From: a virus
Direction: 5' to 3' (one strand)
IMG/VR virus record: IMGVR_UViG_3300022929_003443
Span: 1-42,634 of that record
DNA: 42,634 nucleotides
A program made the position numbers and the translations under genes. Below the pieces are notes generated by a model that saw only the letters and a list, made by a program, of their open reading frames with translations, was not told where the DNA came from and made no database searches. Shown piece by piece: positions 25,283-34,213 of the stretch. Every line of letters starts with the position of its first letter. Position 1 is the first letter of the stretch.

Positions 25283-26534
25283 AACTTTTTGCTTACATCC
25301 GTTTACAGGACTTGCTACTAGAGAAGATGGTGCTATCAAAGTATGTTGTCGTAGTTTACCTATTGGATGGATACAAGATAGTACTTTGGAAGAAGTTTGG
25401 AATAATGGTACAATGCGTGAAGTACGTAAACAAGTGCTTTCAAATGAGAGACCAGACGTTTGTGCCCCGTGTTTTAACTTAGAGGATCAAGGTGTCGAGA
25501 GTTTAAGACAAAGGCACATACGTGATAGCTTTCCCGAAGCACGAATAAACTTATATCCTGATGCGCTTGAATCGTTACGTACAGATTGGAGTATGCCATT
25601 TGAATTTCCTACAATAGAAATAAAAATTAATAACTTATGTAATTTAAAATGCCGCATGTGTAATCCTTTAGATAGCACACAATGGAAAGACTGGAAAGAA
25701 GTTGAAAACTTTTATAAGGATGAAGGAAATTATCTATACGATACAGTAAGAAAACTAGGACTTACTGAAGCTCCTTATATTGATTTATTTAATGACAAAG
25801 TAGATTTTTGGAATAACATTGAAAAACTATTACCTTATTTCCGTAGAGTAGAGTTTGCTGGCGGAGAGCCATTAATGGACCCTACACATTATCGTATATT
25901 GGATATGTTAGCACCGTATGGAAAAAACATAGAGATAAAATATGCTACAAACGGCACAGTGACTGGTATAAAAGGCGGAAGGACAATACACGACTATTGG
26001 CCTAAGTTTAGGAAAGTAAGTGTTAATGTAAGCATAGACGGTATACACGATGTATACGATCATATAAGAGGCAACGGTGACTTTACACAAGTAGAAGAAA
26101 CAGTAAAAATATTCCAAAGTTTTCCTAATGTTGATTATGTTGTAGGAGCATGTACAGTACAAGCAGGAAATGCTTTACAATTATCTGATATAATTGATTA
26201 CTTTTTAAACAAAATGGGCATTGTGTTTTACTCGCATAGAGTAAACTATCCAAACGTATTAAGTGCGCAATGCTTACCAAACAAATATAAGACAAGAATT
26301 ATACGGCAACTAGAGATGCTTAAAGCACAAGTAGTTGACTACCCTATTATGAGCGTAGACAAAAGATTACTGCCTATTACACTACAACAGATACAGGACA
26401 ATATTAACTTTTTGACTGCTAGAGATTTAAGCGACAAGTGGCCGCAAACTTTAGAGTTCAATCGCAGACTTGATGTGAGTCGCGGACAAAGAAGTTTTGA
26501 AAGTTTGATAGATGATTACGCAAGTTACAAATAA
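25269..26534 (+). CDS. Radical SAM protein with N-terminal twitch segment
   Basis: The start is ATG 25269 (421 aa, MHPSKTFCLHPF); an upstream in-frame start at 25227 would lie deep in the QueC-like gene. N-terminal cysteines are C8 (CLHPF), C26-C27 and C65/C68 (CAPC), then CNLKCRMC (C124, C128, C131) and FAGGEPL. It has the E-D-Q-G-V-E-S-L-R-Q pattern after the second pair, as in the others. It is first of four consecutive radical SAM genes. TGGGG about 9 nt before the ATG is a weak ribosome site. Confidence 0.88.
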   Translation: MHPSKTFCLHPFTGLATREDGAIKVCCRSLPIGWIQDSTLEEVWNNGTMREVRKQVLSNERPDVCAPCFNLEDQGVESLRQRHIRDSFPEARINLYPDALESLRTDWSMPFEFPTIEIKINNLCNLKCRMCNPLDSTQWKDWKEVENFYKDEGNYLYDTVRKLGLTEAPYIDLFNDKVDFWNNIEKLLPYFRRVEFAGGEPLMDPTHYRILDMLAPYGKNIEIKYATNGTVTGIKGGRTIHDYWPKFRKVSVNVSIDGIHDVYDHIRGNGDFTQVEETVKIFQSFPNVDYVVGACTVQAGNALQLSDIIDYFLNKMGIVFYSHRVNYPNVLSAQCLPNKYKTRIIRQLEMLKAQVVDYPIMSVDKRLLPITLQQIQDNINFLTARDLSDKWPQTLEFNRRLDVSRGQRSFESLIDDYASYK

Positions 26535-27456
26535 TATCAATAACGATACGTTAATGATAGATATGAGTATTGGTAATATTTGTAATTATCAATGCTGGTA
26601 TTGCTTTAAGGGCGCACACGAAGGTAATCACAAATGGTTTAATTACGATATATTAATTAAAAATACAGATAGACTGCTTAATTGGTATAAAAATCAAGGT
26701 AAAACTAAATTTGACATTCATTTTGTAGGAGGTGAACCAACACACTGGCCAAAACTTCTTGATTATATTAAATATCTTAAGGACAATTACAACTGTTTAA
26801 TCAGCATGACTAGCAATGGCAGTAAAAAATTAGACTTATGGAATAAATTTGCCAAATATTTTGACAAAATACACCTAAGCTATCATTATAGACAAGCAAA
26901 TTTACAATCGTTTATTAATGTTGCTGATTTATTGTATAAGAACAAAGTTATTGTAAGTGCTAGTGTAATGATGGATCCTTTGGATTGGGACAAATGTATT
27001 TTAGCTATTGAAAAAATGAAGAAAAGCAAGTACCGCTGGACTATTAGATATTCAGAAATTTTAAGCAATAAAGAATATACAGAAAAACAAAAGATTATTT
27101 TAAAGAAACATAAAGCTCGTAGTGCTAATCCTTTATGGTTTTTTATTAATAACAAATATAAATCAACTAAAATATATGTAGACAAAAAACGTGTGCCAGA
27201 CAATTATATTTTAGTAAATAAACTTAATAAGTTCAAAGGATGGAAATGTAATTTAGGACTAGACTGGATACACATTAGTCCAAACGGTGAATTAAGTGGA
27301 ACATGTGGACAACATTTATTTGGCAAAGATAAAAATTATAATTTTAGACAAAAAACATTTTATAAAAAATTTAATCCTACGTTACAACCTGTTGTTTGTA
27401 CTCAATGCGAATGTAATTGTATGCCGGAGACTAATATTACTAAATGTTTAGTGTAG
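26512..27456 (+). CDS. Short radical SAM protein with C-terminal Cys-rich tail
   Basis: The 314-residue protein has CNYQCWYC (C24, C28, C31), GGEP at 73-76, SYHYRQAN at the place of the YHH motif, and a tail with C246, C265, C296, C299, C301, C303 and C312. It matches 12301-13248 and 33305-34213 in length and cysteine order. It is lysine-rich. The ATG at 26512 overlaps the previous gene by 23 bp. The reaction is unknown; the extra cysteines suggest one auxiliary cluster. Confidence 0.85.
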   Translation: MITQVTNNINNDTLMIDMSIGNICNYQCWYCFKGAHEGNHKWFNYDILIKNTDRLLNWYKNQGKTKFDIHFVGGEPTHWPKLLDYIKYLKDNYNCLISMTSNGSKKLDLWNKFAKYFDKIHLSYHYRQANLQSFINVADLLYKNKVIVSASVMMDPLDWDKCILAIEKMKKSKYRWTIRYSEILSNKEYTEKQKIILKKHKARSANPLWFFINNKYKSTKIYVDKKRVPDNYILVNKLNKFKGWKCNLGLDWIHISPNGELSGTCGQHLFGKDKNYNFRQKTFYKKFNPTLQPVVCTQCECNCMPETNITKCLV

Positions 27457-28340
27457 AAAATAGGTGGCCGCACTATAGAGATAGTGTTAAAGTTGAGTGG
27501 AATTTAGGTAAACGTTGTAACCTAGACTGTTCATACTGTCCTCCTGAAATACATGATCAACATAGTCCTCATACAAACATAGGTAAACTGTTTGAAACAG
27601 TAGATACACTTTCTCAAATCAAAAATGTACGTATTAGTTTTACAGGTGGTGAACCGTGCGTTCATCCTCAGTTTGAATATTTGATTGAGTATGCTCGTCC
27701 TAAAATTAATTGGTTAAGTGTTACAACTAACGCTACTAGAAAAGCAGAATACTACTTACAACTGCCAGTCAATTACATAGTGTTCAGCTTACATATTGAA
27801 GATAAAGACTGGCGTAAAAGACTTGACACTATTTTATATTTTGCTGGCACAGTAGGTGGTATAAAACATTCTAAAGACTTTCATGTAATGATAATGGCAC
27901 ATCACGAGTTAATGAAAGAAGTAAAACTAGCAACTAGATTACTTACTGAACATAATATTGCTTTTAGTATTAGACGCATACGATGGACCGAACGTCATGA
28001 CTGGTTTGACGATATGCGGTATGAACTTAAAGATTTAGAATGGATAAAAAGCACAGAAACAACAGCTAAACCTAACACTCTTGTTGACAGTAAAGATTTG
28101 ATGCACACAAACGATTTACTTAAAGAAAAATTAAATATGTTTAAGGGATGGCAATGTAGAGCTGGTATAGAAAGTTTAATGATAAATTGGGATGGAGAAG
28201 TACATAGAGCTACATGTAGAGTTGGTGGAAGTTTAGGAAACATATATAATGGAAGTTTTGAACGTCCCGATGTTCCTATAATTTGTACTAGAGATTGGTG
28301 TACATGTGCTGCTGATGTGAATATAACTAAATGGAAGTAG
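27444..28340 (+). CDS. Short radical SAM protein with C-terminal Cys-rich tail
   Basis: The 298-residue protein has CNLDCSYC (C25, C29, C32), TGGEPC at 67-72 and a tail with C238 (GWQCRAG), C258, C281, C286 and C288 (CTC), ending DVNITKWK. FSLHIED replaces the YHH motif of its paralogs. It overlaps both neighbours by about 10-13 bp, making a tight run of four radical SAM genes that are likely co-translated and may act together or on related substrates. Confidence 0.85.
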   Translation: MFSVENRWPHYRDSVKVEWNLGKRCNLDCSYCPPEIHDQHSPHTNIGKLFETVDTLSQIKNVRISFTGGEPCVHPQFEYLIEYARPKINWLSVTTNATRKAEYYLQLPVNYIVFSLHIEDKDWRKRLDTILYFAGTVGGIKHSKDFHVMIMAHHELMKEVKLATRLLTEHNIAFSIRRIRWTERHDWFDDMRYELKDLEWIKSTETTAKPNTLVDSKDLMHTNDLLKEKLNMFKGWQCRAGIESLMINWDGEVHRATCRVGGSLGNIYNGSFERPDVPIICTRDWCTCAADVNITKWK

Positions 28341-29383
28341 ATGCTATAAAATTAACCAATCCTGAACCTATGATGGTTACATGGGATATTGGTAGACGTT
28401 GTAATTTTGATTGTACTTACTGCGAAAGCACTAGGCATAACACTTATAGCCCGCCTACAAGTTGGAATGAATTATGTGACACATTGTCATTTGTTAAACA
28501 ATACACATCATTATATAAACAACCAAATGCTAATATAGGATTTACCGGAGGGGAACCAACAGTTAATCCAAAGTTTTGGGACTTTGTAGAAAAAATAAAC
28601 AATGAAACTGAGTTTCAAGTTGGCATGACCAGCAACGGCACATGGCCAGAAAAGCATATTGATTTTATTAAGCAAAACTTTGTAGGCATAACACTAAGTT
28701 ATCATGCCGAAGCAGCACTTTTTAGTAAAGAACGCACAGTAAATAACGCTATATTAGTACATGACGCAGGTATTTGGAATACAGTAAATGTAATGATGCA
28801 CGCTGATCACTGGAATGAATGTGTAGAAGTACATGAAAAATTAAAGGCGCACGGTATTGATAGCAAACCAACGATAATAGGCGACGGGATAGTAGGAATT
28901 ACAGATTGGTTTGAGGATACTGAAGGTGTCAAACGCAGGACCAGTCATCCTTATACAATAGAACAGCAACAATGGTATCTTAAAGAAAAAGGTTTGTCAA
29001 TTGATTTAGTTGAACGTGTAAAAGAAGGATATGAATTGCCTAGAGGCTGTTGTGGTGCTAGAAGTATACAAGGAAGCTGTAACGGATGCTGGAATAAAGT
29101 AGAAGCTGTGAACACTAATTTTAAAGATTGGTATTGTGCTGTAAACAAGTATTTTTTACATATTGATCAACATACAGGAAAAGTTTATCATCACCAAACT
29201 TGTCAAACAAGTTTTAGTGGACGAAAAGGCCCAATAGGACGTTTAAGTAATCCTGATGGAATATTAAATTATGCCTATGAAAATCGCGATAGAATAATAA
29301 AATGTCCACACAATAGATGCGGTTGCGGTATGTGTGTACCTAAAGCTAAGTCACTTGAAGTTTTTCAACAAATTGTTCGCTAG
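28331..29383 (+). CDS. Radical SAM protein with extended C-terminal Cys-rich region
   Basis: The 350-residue protein has CNFDCTYC (C24, C28, C31), GGEP at 73-76, LSYHAEAA, then an inserted cysteine-rich stretch (GCCGARSIQGSCNGCW) and a C-terminal C325, C330, C332, C335 (CGCGMC). It is a clear paralog of 32257-33312, which has the matching CCGNKTLCASGC insertion, the DH/NK-YFL-I-x-Q-x-T-G-x-V strand and GPIG-L. With up to twelve cysteines outside the barrel it may hold two extra clusters. Its end overlaps the convergent radical SAM gene by 38 bp. Confidence 0.85.
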   Translation: MEVDAIKLTNPEPMMVTWDIGRRCNFDCTYCESTRHNTYSPPTSWNELCDTLSFVKQYTSLYKQPNANIGFTGGEPTVNPKFWDFVEKINNETEFQVGMTSNGTWPEKHIDFIKQNFVGITLSYHAEAALFSKERTVNNAILVHDAGIWNTVNVMMHADHWNECVEVHEKLKAHGIDSKPTIIGDGIVGITDWFEDTEGVKRRTSHPYTIEQQQWYLKEKGLSIDLVERVKEGYELPRGCCGARSIQGSCNGCWNKVEAVNTNFKDWYCAVNKYFLHIDQHTGKVYHHQTCQTSFSGRKGPIGRLSNPDGILNYAYENRDRIIKCPHNRCGCGMCVPKAKSLEVFQQIVR

Positions 29384-30392
29384 GTGTAGCAACTAAATTT
29401 CCGCAAGTCCTAGCACAAGTATATAATTTTTGCGTAGTCCAGTAACGTTTCCATACACTTGTGTAACCAGGCTTACTTATAATATTTTTTATCGAAGTAT
29501 TTTTTAAATTTGTATTACCCATATCAAATATAAGGTTTTCATATTGAGCTTTTGTTATCTCTTTAGCTTCGTATAATGGATCTTTTTTATTATGCCAATT
29601 ATAAGGAATACTGGCTAAGAAACAGCAAGGCATTAAATCAAGATGCGCATCAATGTAAACTTCGCACTGCTTTTTAGCCCAACAATCAATAATTGTTTGA
29701 TCTACTAAAGTAGGTATAAGTTCAGGAGAAATAGGACTTACTTCTTGGTATGGTTCTAATGTATCCACAGTTTTACCAAATTTATTTAATACCGCAAATT
29801 TATCATCAAAAGCAAAACGGCTGCTATCTTTAACTGTAAAATATTTAAATCCATAATACTTAGAAACTTCTTTTGCTGCCGATACTTGATGCGCATTGTG
29901 TTTAAACCTTATCATACTCCATTCGGCAGTACCGCCTGCTGCTATAAACGAACGAGCGTTGTCAATTATTTTATTGAAATCTGTGTTTATTCGATATCTG
30001 CTGTGTGTATCAGCTAAACCGTCTAACGCAAATACAACTTTGTGTGCTGCTGGCAAATGGTTTGGTAATTCTTTCCAAAATGTGTGATTACGTAAACTAC
30101 CATTAGTATGTATATCAATATAAATATCGTCGTTTTTAACATAATCAAGCATTTTTACTAAATGAAAATTAAGCAACGGATCGCCAAAATTACCACAAAA
30201 TGTTATTTTTTCTATTTGTTGTTTTACTTCTTCTGTAAATATATGTATAAAGTCTTCAATAGTCCAATCGCTTTCTGTAAGTAAAGGATTTCCTATTCCG
30301 CCATGGTGGTTACGGCTACACATAGGACACTGTGCCTGACAACGATTTGATATTTCTATGTGGACGCTTTTGAGATCTGTAAAACTAAACAC
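29346..30392 (-). CDS. Radical SAM/SPASM-like protein (CGNFGDP group)
   Basis: The 348-residue protein has CQAQCPMC (C18, C22, C25), CGNFGDP at 66-72 and C-terminal C237, C243, C256-C257 (MPCC), C326 and C330. It is the nearest relative of 17065-18144. The start is GTG at 30392, placed 4 nt after a perfect TATAAATA and with no ribosome site, so the message is probably leaderless. It stands alone as a minus gene between two plus units, which suggests it was inserted or moved as a single cassette. Confidence 0.84.
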   Translation of the reverse strand: MFSFTDLKSVHIEISNRCQAQCPMCSRNHHGGIGNPLLTESDWTIEDFIHIFTEEVKQQIEKITFCGNFGDPLLNFHLVKMLDYVKNDDIYIDIHTNGSLRNHTFWKELPNHLPAAHKVVFALDGLADTHSRYRINTDFNKIIDNARSFIAAGGTAEWSMIRFKHNAHQVSAAKEVSKYYGFKYFTVKDSSRFAFDDKFAVLNKFGKTVDTLEPYQEVSPISPELIPTLVDQTIIDCWAKKQCEVYIDAHLDLMPCCFLASIPYNWHNKKDPLYEAKEITKAQYENLIFDMGNTNLKNTSIKNIISKPGYTSVWKRYWTTQKLYTCARTCGNLVATPSEQFVEKLQVT

Positions 30393-30396
30393 TTTT

Positions 30397-30404
30397 TATT
30401 TATA
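30397..30404 (-). promoter_or_regulatory. T4-late-consensus TATAAATA, 4 nt before GTG start
   Basis: A perfect minus-strand TATAAATA is followed by AAAA and GTG 30392. It has a mirror-image partner for the divergent gene at 30419-30426. Confidence 0.6.
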
Positions 30405-30418
30405 TGCGTAGTTAATGA

Positions 30419-30426
30419 TATAAATA
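30419..30426 (+). promoter_or_regulatory. T4-late-consensus TATAAATA, 4 nt before ATG start
   Basis: Perfect TATAAATA, then CCAT and ATG 30431. No ribosome site fits between, so initiation would have to be leaderless. Confidence 0.6.
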
Positions 30427-30430
30427 CCAT

Positions 30431-31180
30431 ATGGATCATATAAAATTTTATAATCAGCATCGCAATGCTGTATTAGAACCAAAACCACTTCCAGATTACA
30501 GTTTAGAAGATCAAACAAAATGGATTATTAGTGGACATGGATATCAATACTTAGAATTAGATTGTTTATTTAATACTAAAGGTTGGTTATCGGATAGCAA
30601 ACTTGCTGAGCCTTATTATGTAGCACACAGAGATGAATCTACAGGCGAAGGAACACATCGAGGCTGGAGTAGTTGTGTACTACATGGTATTGATGTAGAT
30701 AAGACAAATGTTTGGCAAACTTACGGATACGAAAAAGAACCTAATTATAACTGGACATCTTTAGGTAATAAAACAAAAAAAATTAAATTATTTTTTAAGT
30801 CTGTTTTTCCAGCTGAAACTTATGCCCGAATTAGGTTTATGAAATTGGAAGCAGGTGGATATATATCTCCTCATAATGATTACTCACCGTTTGTTACAAG
30901 TGAAAATTTATTTGATTGGCCTATTCCTGTAAACATAGCAATTGATCATCCTGACGAATGTCACATGACAATCAAAGATTCTGGAGTAGTACCCTTTAAG
31001 TCTGGAAAGATGATAATGTGTAATATTTTTAACGACCATAGTGTAGTAAACAATAGTGAAAAAGATAGAATACATTTAATAGCTCATTGCTATTTAGGCA
31101 ATAGAAAAAAAGAATACTGTGAACTAATTGTAGATAGTTATCGTAAACAACATGAACGTATATCAAAGCAAATTTACTGA
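30431..31180 (+). CDS. Aspartyl/asparaginyl hydroxylase-like 2-oxoglutarate oxygenase
   Basis: The 249-residue protein has H148-x-D150 in GGYISPHNDYSP, H203 in FNDHSVVNNS and R213 (DRIHLIAH), a full iron/2-oxoglutarate signature of the AspH/proline-hydroxylase type. The N-terminal half (YVAHRDESTGEGTHRGWSS) is conserved-looking but unassigned. Known relatives hydroxylate peptidyl Asp/Asn or free amino acids. It is the first gene of a two-gene plus unit and shares 29 bp with the next gene. Confidence 0.68.
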   Translation: MDHIKFYNQHRNAVLEPKPLPDYSLEDQTKWIISGHGYQYLELDCLFNTKGWLSDSKLAEPYYVAHRDESTGEGTHRGWSSCVLHGIDVDKTNVWQTYGYEKEPNYNWTSLGNKTKKIKLFFKSVFPAETYARIRFMKLEAGGYISPHNDYSPFVTSENLFDWPIPVNIAIDHPDECHMTIKDSGVVPFKSGKMIMCNIFNDHSVVNNSEKDRIHLIAHCYLGNRKKEYCELIVDSYRKQHERISKQIY

Positions 31181-32309
31181 TAAAGATACTTGTGTATGTA
31201 TTGTAAACGATGTTGCTGAATACACTGTAGACAAGCAACTAGTAGTAAATCGTGCTGACTACACAATTAGTAACTTAACTGGCATGGGTTACACTGTGTT
31301 CGAAGACGCTAGTGTAGACAAACTACTACAATCAGCCTGTGCTAAATACGACCATGCTGTGGTAATAAGTGCTGGCACAGAATTCATTAACGGCACACAG
31401 TTTTTTGAGACACATCCTGAAGAATATGATTTGCTGTGTCACATACTGGACGGAGGTGATGCCTATTATGGAATACACCCGCAGTGTTTCAGCATTGACT
31501 TACAAACATATATAGATCTAGACTGTCCAGAGTTTGGAAAACCACAGTTCTTTACGGATTACCAGGCACTTGAACCAATGCGAAGTCACGGTAGCATACA
31601 CGATGACTATTTGCCTACATGGATTGGCGCAGGTAAAATAGAAGTAACGTACAAACACAAACAGGCAGGTTGGAATTTAATCAAAACCCTGCTAGACAAT
31701 CATTATACTATTGAAGCATATTCTGAAGATCAACGTGGCGGCAAGTTTTATCAATACAGAGGCGGAGAAACCAGCAGTTATATCTATCAAAAATACAATT
31801 ACTGTTTAACTACACACGTACATACACAAGCAACAGGAAAGCCTGACTATCCAAGAGTATATGATACACCTATTATGCGTCTTGTAGCACCTGCTAATCC
31901 ACTTGCCGCAGAACAACGTGGCCCTGCTGCTGAACACATTTACTATGATTACAATCTCGCAGCACTAGAAGCAGCAGGTGGCGGCATACATGTTGATCCT
32001 ATAAACACACCTGAACAGTTTGTAGCGCATATACCTAAAGACAATCCGCAAGGCACAGTAATTGACATGAGCAATGTGTTTTGTTATGAAGGTACTGCTG
32101 CTATGTACAGTATGCGTTATAGAGTTGCGCAAGAAAATAAATTGATACTTGCTTTACAACAAGAATTGGGTGATGCGACTGTAATATTTGATCAAAGAGC
32201 AGCAGAGGGTATACAACCTTGGTGTGCCGAAACAGGATTGGTTAAGGATTTAGTTCTTACTGATTTTGACTGTTTAAATCTGCCATCATGGCATCAAACT
32301 TTACTTTAG
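31152..32309 (+). CDS. Uncharacterised protein, 385 aa
   Basis: I do not recognise a family. The protein starts at ATG 31152, inside the oxygenase gene, without a clear ribosome site, so the start is uncertain. It is soluble by eye, with no signal peptide. Segments such as YDHAVVISAGTEFINGTQFF and CHILDGGDAYYGIHPQC resemble the donor-binding half of some nucleotide-sugar transferases. The second half (TVIDMSNVFCYEGTAAMYS, with repeated Ala/Glu-rich helices) could be a separate domain. A glycosyltransferase-like role fits the neighbourhood but is a guess. Its last 53 bp overlap the convergent radical SAM gene, the longest such overlap here. Confidence 0.6.
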   Translation: MNVYQSKFTDKDTCVCIVNDVAEYTVDKQLVVNRADYTISNLTGMGYTVFEDASVDKLLQSACAKYDHAVVISAGTEFINGTQFFETHPEEYDLLCHILDGGDAYYGIHPQCFSIDLQTYIDLDCPEFGKPQFFTDYQALEPMRSHGSIHDDYLPTWIGAGKIEVTYKHKQAGWNLIKTLLDNHYTIEAYSEDQRGGKFYQYRGGETSSYIYQKYNYCLTTHVHTQATGKPDYPRVYDTPIMRLVAPANPLAAEQRGPAAEHIYYDYNLAALEAAGGGIHVDPINTPEQFVAHIPKDNPQGTVIDMSNVFCYEGTAAMYSMRYRVAQENKLILALQQELGDATVIFDQRAAEGIQPWCAETGLVKDLVLTDFDCLNLPSWHQTLL

Positions 32310-33312
32310 TTCGTGCCTTAGGCGCACATATACCACACCAACAACTAGACTTTTTACACACTATACCACGATTGTGTGCTTCTTTTATAATTTTGTTAGT
32401 GTCTGACAAATACCCAATTGGACCGATTGAATTTTGGTAATTCATTTTACAATCTTTATTAGTAAAAACTTCACCTGTAGTTTGTCTAATATATAAGAAA
32501 TGATCTGCTACACTACAATGCCAGTTTTTAAATTTATTATCAACATATTTTGTATAACAACCGCTGGCGCACAGTGTTTTGTTGCCACAACAAGCTCTAC
32601 CTTCTGCGCTTAAATTTAATCCTTTTACAAAAGCGTGAGATAATTTATCTTTTAATGTAATTTTTTTGCCTAAAAGATATTCAGCTTGTTTAGCAGAATA
32701 GTTCCACCGCATATCTAACCAATGATGGTCCAATTGTCTTGCGTGATGAGGTATATTGTGTTTTTTACACCATTCAATCATTTCAACACAATCGTTCCAA
32801 TGTCTTGGATCCATCATAATATTTACAGTAAAGTTTTTTTGTTTTTTTACACAATATTGTATGTTTTTCCTTACAATATTTTTTTGTTTTTGTGTCGCAC
32901 TGGCATGATAGCTAATAGTATAGTAGTCAACATACTCAGTTATACGAGTCCACTGTCTAGCACCAACCACAGCATTTGTTATAAATGCTATGCCCATATA
33001 CCAATCGTATTTTTGTCTTTTGAAGTTTATCCATTTCAGTATATCAACTATGTGAGGATGGAATAAACTTTCGCCACCTTGTATATTTAAATTGGCTTGT
33101 CTAGCCGATTCAGGACGCTCGGACATCTTGAGATCAACATAGCGAAATATAAAATCTACAGTTTCATTACACTCGCCTAAACTAGGATGTTCTGTTTTGT
33201 TGTCATGCCCGTCTCCACAATACGCACAATCGAGATTACATTTCAATGTGCTTTCCCAAGCAATTTGGAATATTCTATCTTCTTGTGGTATTAGTGTATC
33301 AAACTCAGGCAT
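32257..33312 (-). CDS. Radical SAM protein with extended C-terminal Cys-rich region (GGES variant)
   Basis: The 351-residue paralog of 28331-29383 has CNLDCAYC (C25, C29, C32), QGGESLF instead of GGEP, ISYHASAT, a mid CCGNKTLCASGC stretch and a final C319, C324, C326, C329. The change of Pro to Ser in the SAM-amino-binding turn is shared only with 8686-10098. Start ATG 33312 overlaps the upstream radical SAM gene by 8 bp. It ends the six-gene minus block. Confidence 0.85.
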   Translation of the reverse strand: MPEFDTLIPQEDRIFQIAWESTLKCNLDCAYCGDGHDNKTEHPSLGECNETVDFIFRYVDLKMSERPESARQANLNIQGGESLFHPHIVDILKWINFKRQKYDWYMGIAFITNAVVGARQWTRITEYVDYYTISYHASATQKQKNIVRKNIQYCVKKQKNFTVNIMMDPRHWNDCVEMIEWCKKHNIPHHARQLDHHWLDMRWNYSAKQAEYLLGKKITLKDKLSHAFVKGLNLSAEGRACCGNKTLCASGCYTKYVDNKFKNWHCSVADHFLYIRQTTGEVFTNKDCKMNYQNSIGPIGYLSDTNKIIKEAHNRGIVCKKSSCWCGICAPKARTKVKFDAMMADLNSQNQ

Positions 33313-34213
33313 GTGCTCTCCACTTGGTGGTTATTGTTTCGCCGCTACATGGACAAGTGTATTTACTACATTTTACAGGTGCTATATCAATATCGGGTAA
33401 ATCATATATATTGTAACCAAGGTCAGTTCCGCAATTGCCGCCAACGTTGCCCTGTCTATCTATTTTAACAATATCAACACCTAAATTACACTGCCAACCC
33501 TCAAAGTGATTGAGGTTGTTTACCACAAAGTAGTTGTCGTCTGTGTGTGCTTCGCCGTCTATACTGAATTCAGTTCTTGGCTTGCGTTGAACTTCCGTAT
33601 ACCAATCCATATCAGGATATTGTTTGATTGGATCACGCACATACTCAAGTTGTTCTTCGTTATAGCGGTGTTCGCCGTTATACAAAACAGTCTTAGCAAG
33701 CACAGGAAACGGCTTCCAACCGCCTGTTACAGCGTCTACAAGCGTCTTACAGCGCCCAAAGTGGTCAGGATCCATTAACACATCAATGTTTGTTTCAACT
33801 TTATAATCGTATAATAGTTCGGCAACACCTAAACAATGAGCAGCATCTCCTGCCTCGTGATGTAAACTAATATGGACCACATCAAAACAATGCCAATGCC
33901 TTTTCCACCAATTTAGGCTTTGACTAGCATTAGTACTTAAACATATTTTGATGTTGTGTGCCATTTTAAGTGTATTACACAGCCTTGGCAAGTGTTTCCA
34001 CAGTGTAGGCTCACCGCCTATCAAATACAGTCTAGTAGGTCTGTCGTGTTGTTTGATATATTTCAGCAGTGCTGTTTCTAATCTATCTACATTAGGCCAA
34101 CGCACTGTGCCTTCGTTAGCACCTGGAAAACAATAATTACACTTGTAATTACAAGTGTTGCCCAAGTCTAATTCAATGACAAAATCTGTATCGTAATTTT
34201 TTATAGATATCAT
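33305..34213 (-). CDS. Short radical SAM protein with C-terminal Cys-rich tail
   Basis: The 302-residue protein has CNYKCNYC (C21, C25, C28), GGEP at 66-69, ISLHHEAGD, and a tail with C242 (GWQCNLG), C261, C282, C287 and C289 (CPC). Closest relatives are 26512-27456 and 12301-13248. The ATG at 34213 overlaps the upstream stop as ATGA. It is placed next to a twitch-type protein, and the same pairing of one twitch and one short-tail protein occurs at 25269-27456, so the two types might act in sequence. Confidence 0.85.
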   Translation of the reverse strand: MISIKNYDTDFVIELDLGNTCNYKCNYCFPGANEGTVRWPNVDRLETALLKYIKQHDRPTRLYLIGGEPTLWKHLPRLCNTLKMAHNIKICLSTNASQSLNWWKRHWHCFDVVHISLHHEAGDAAHCLGVAELLYDYKVETNIDVLMDPDHFGRCKTLVDAVTGGWKPFPVLAKTVLYNGEHRYNEEQLEYVRDPIKQYPDMDWYTEVQRKPRTEFSIDGEAHTDDNYFVVNNLNHFEGWQCNLGVDIVKIDRQGNVGGNCGTDLGYNIYDLPDIDIAPVKCSKYTCPCSGETITTKWRAHA

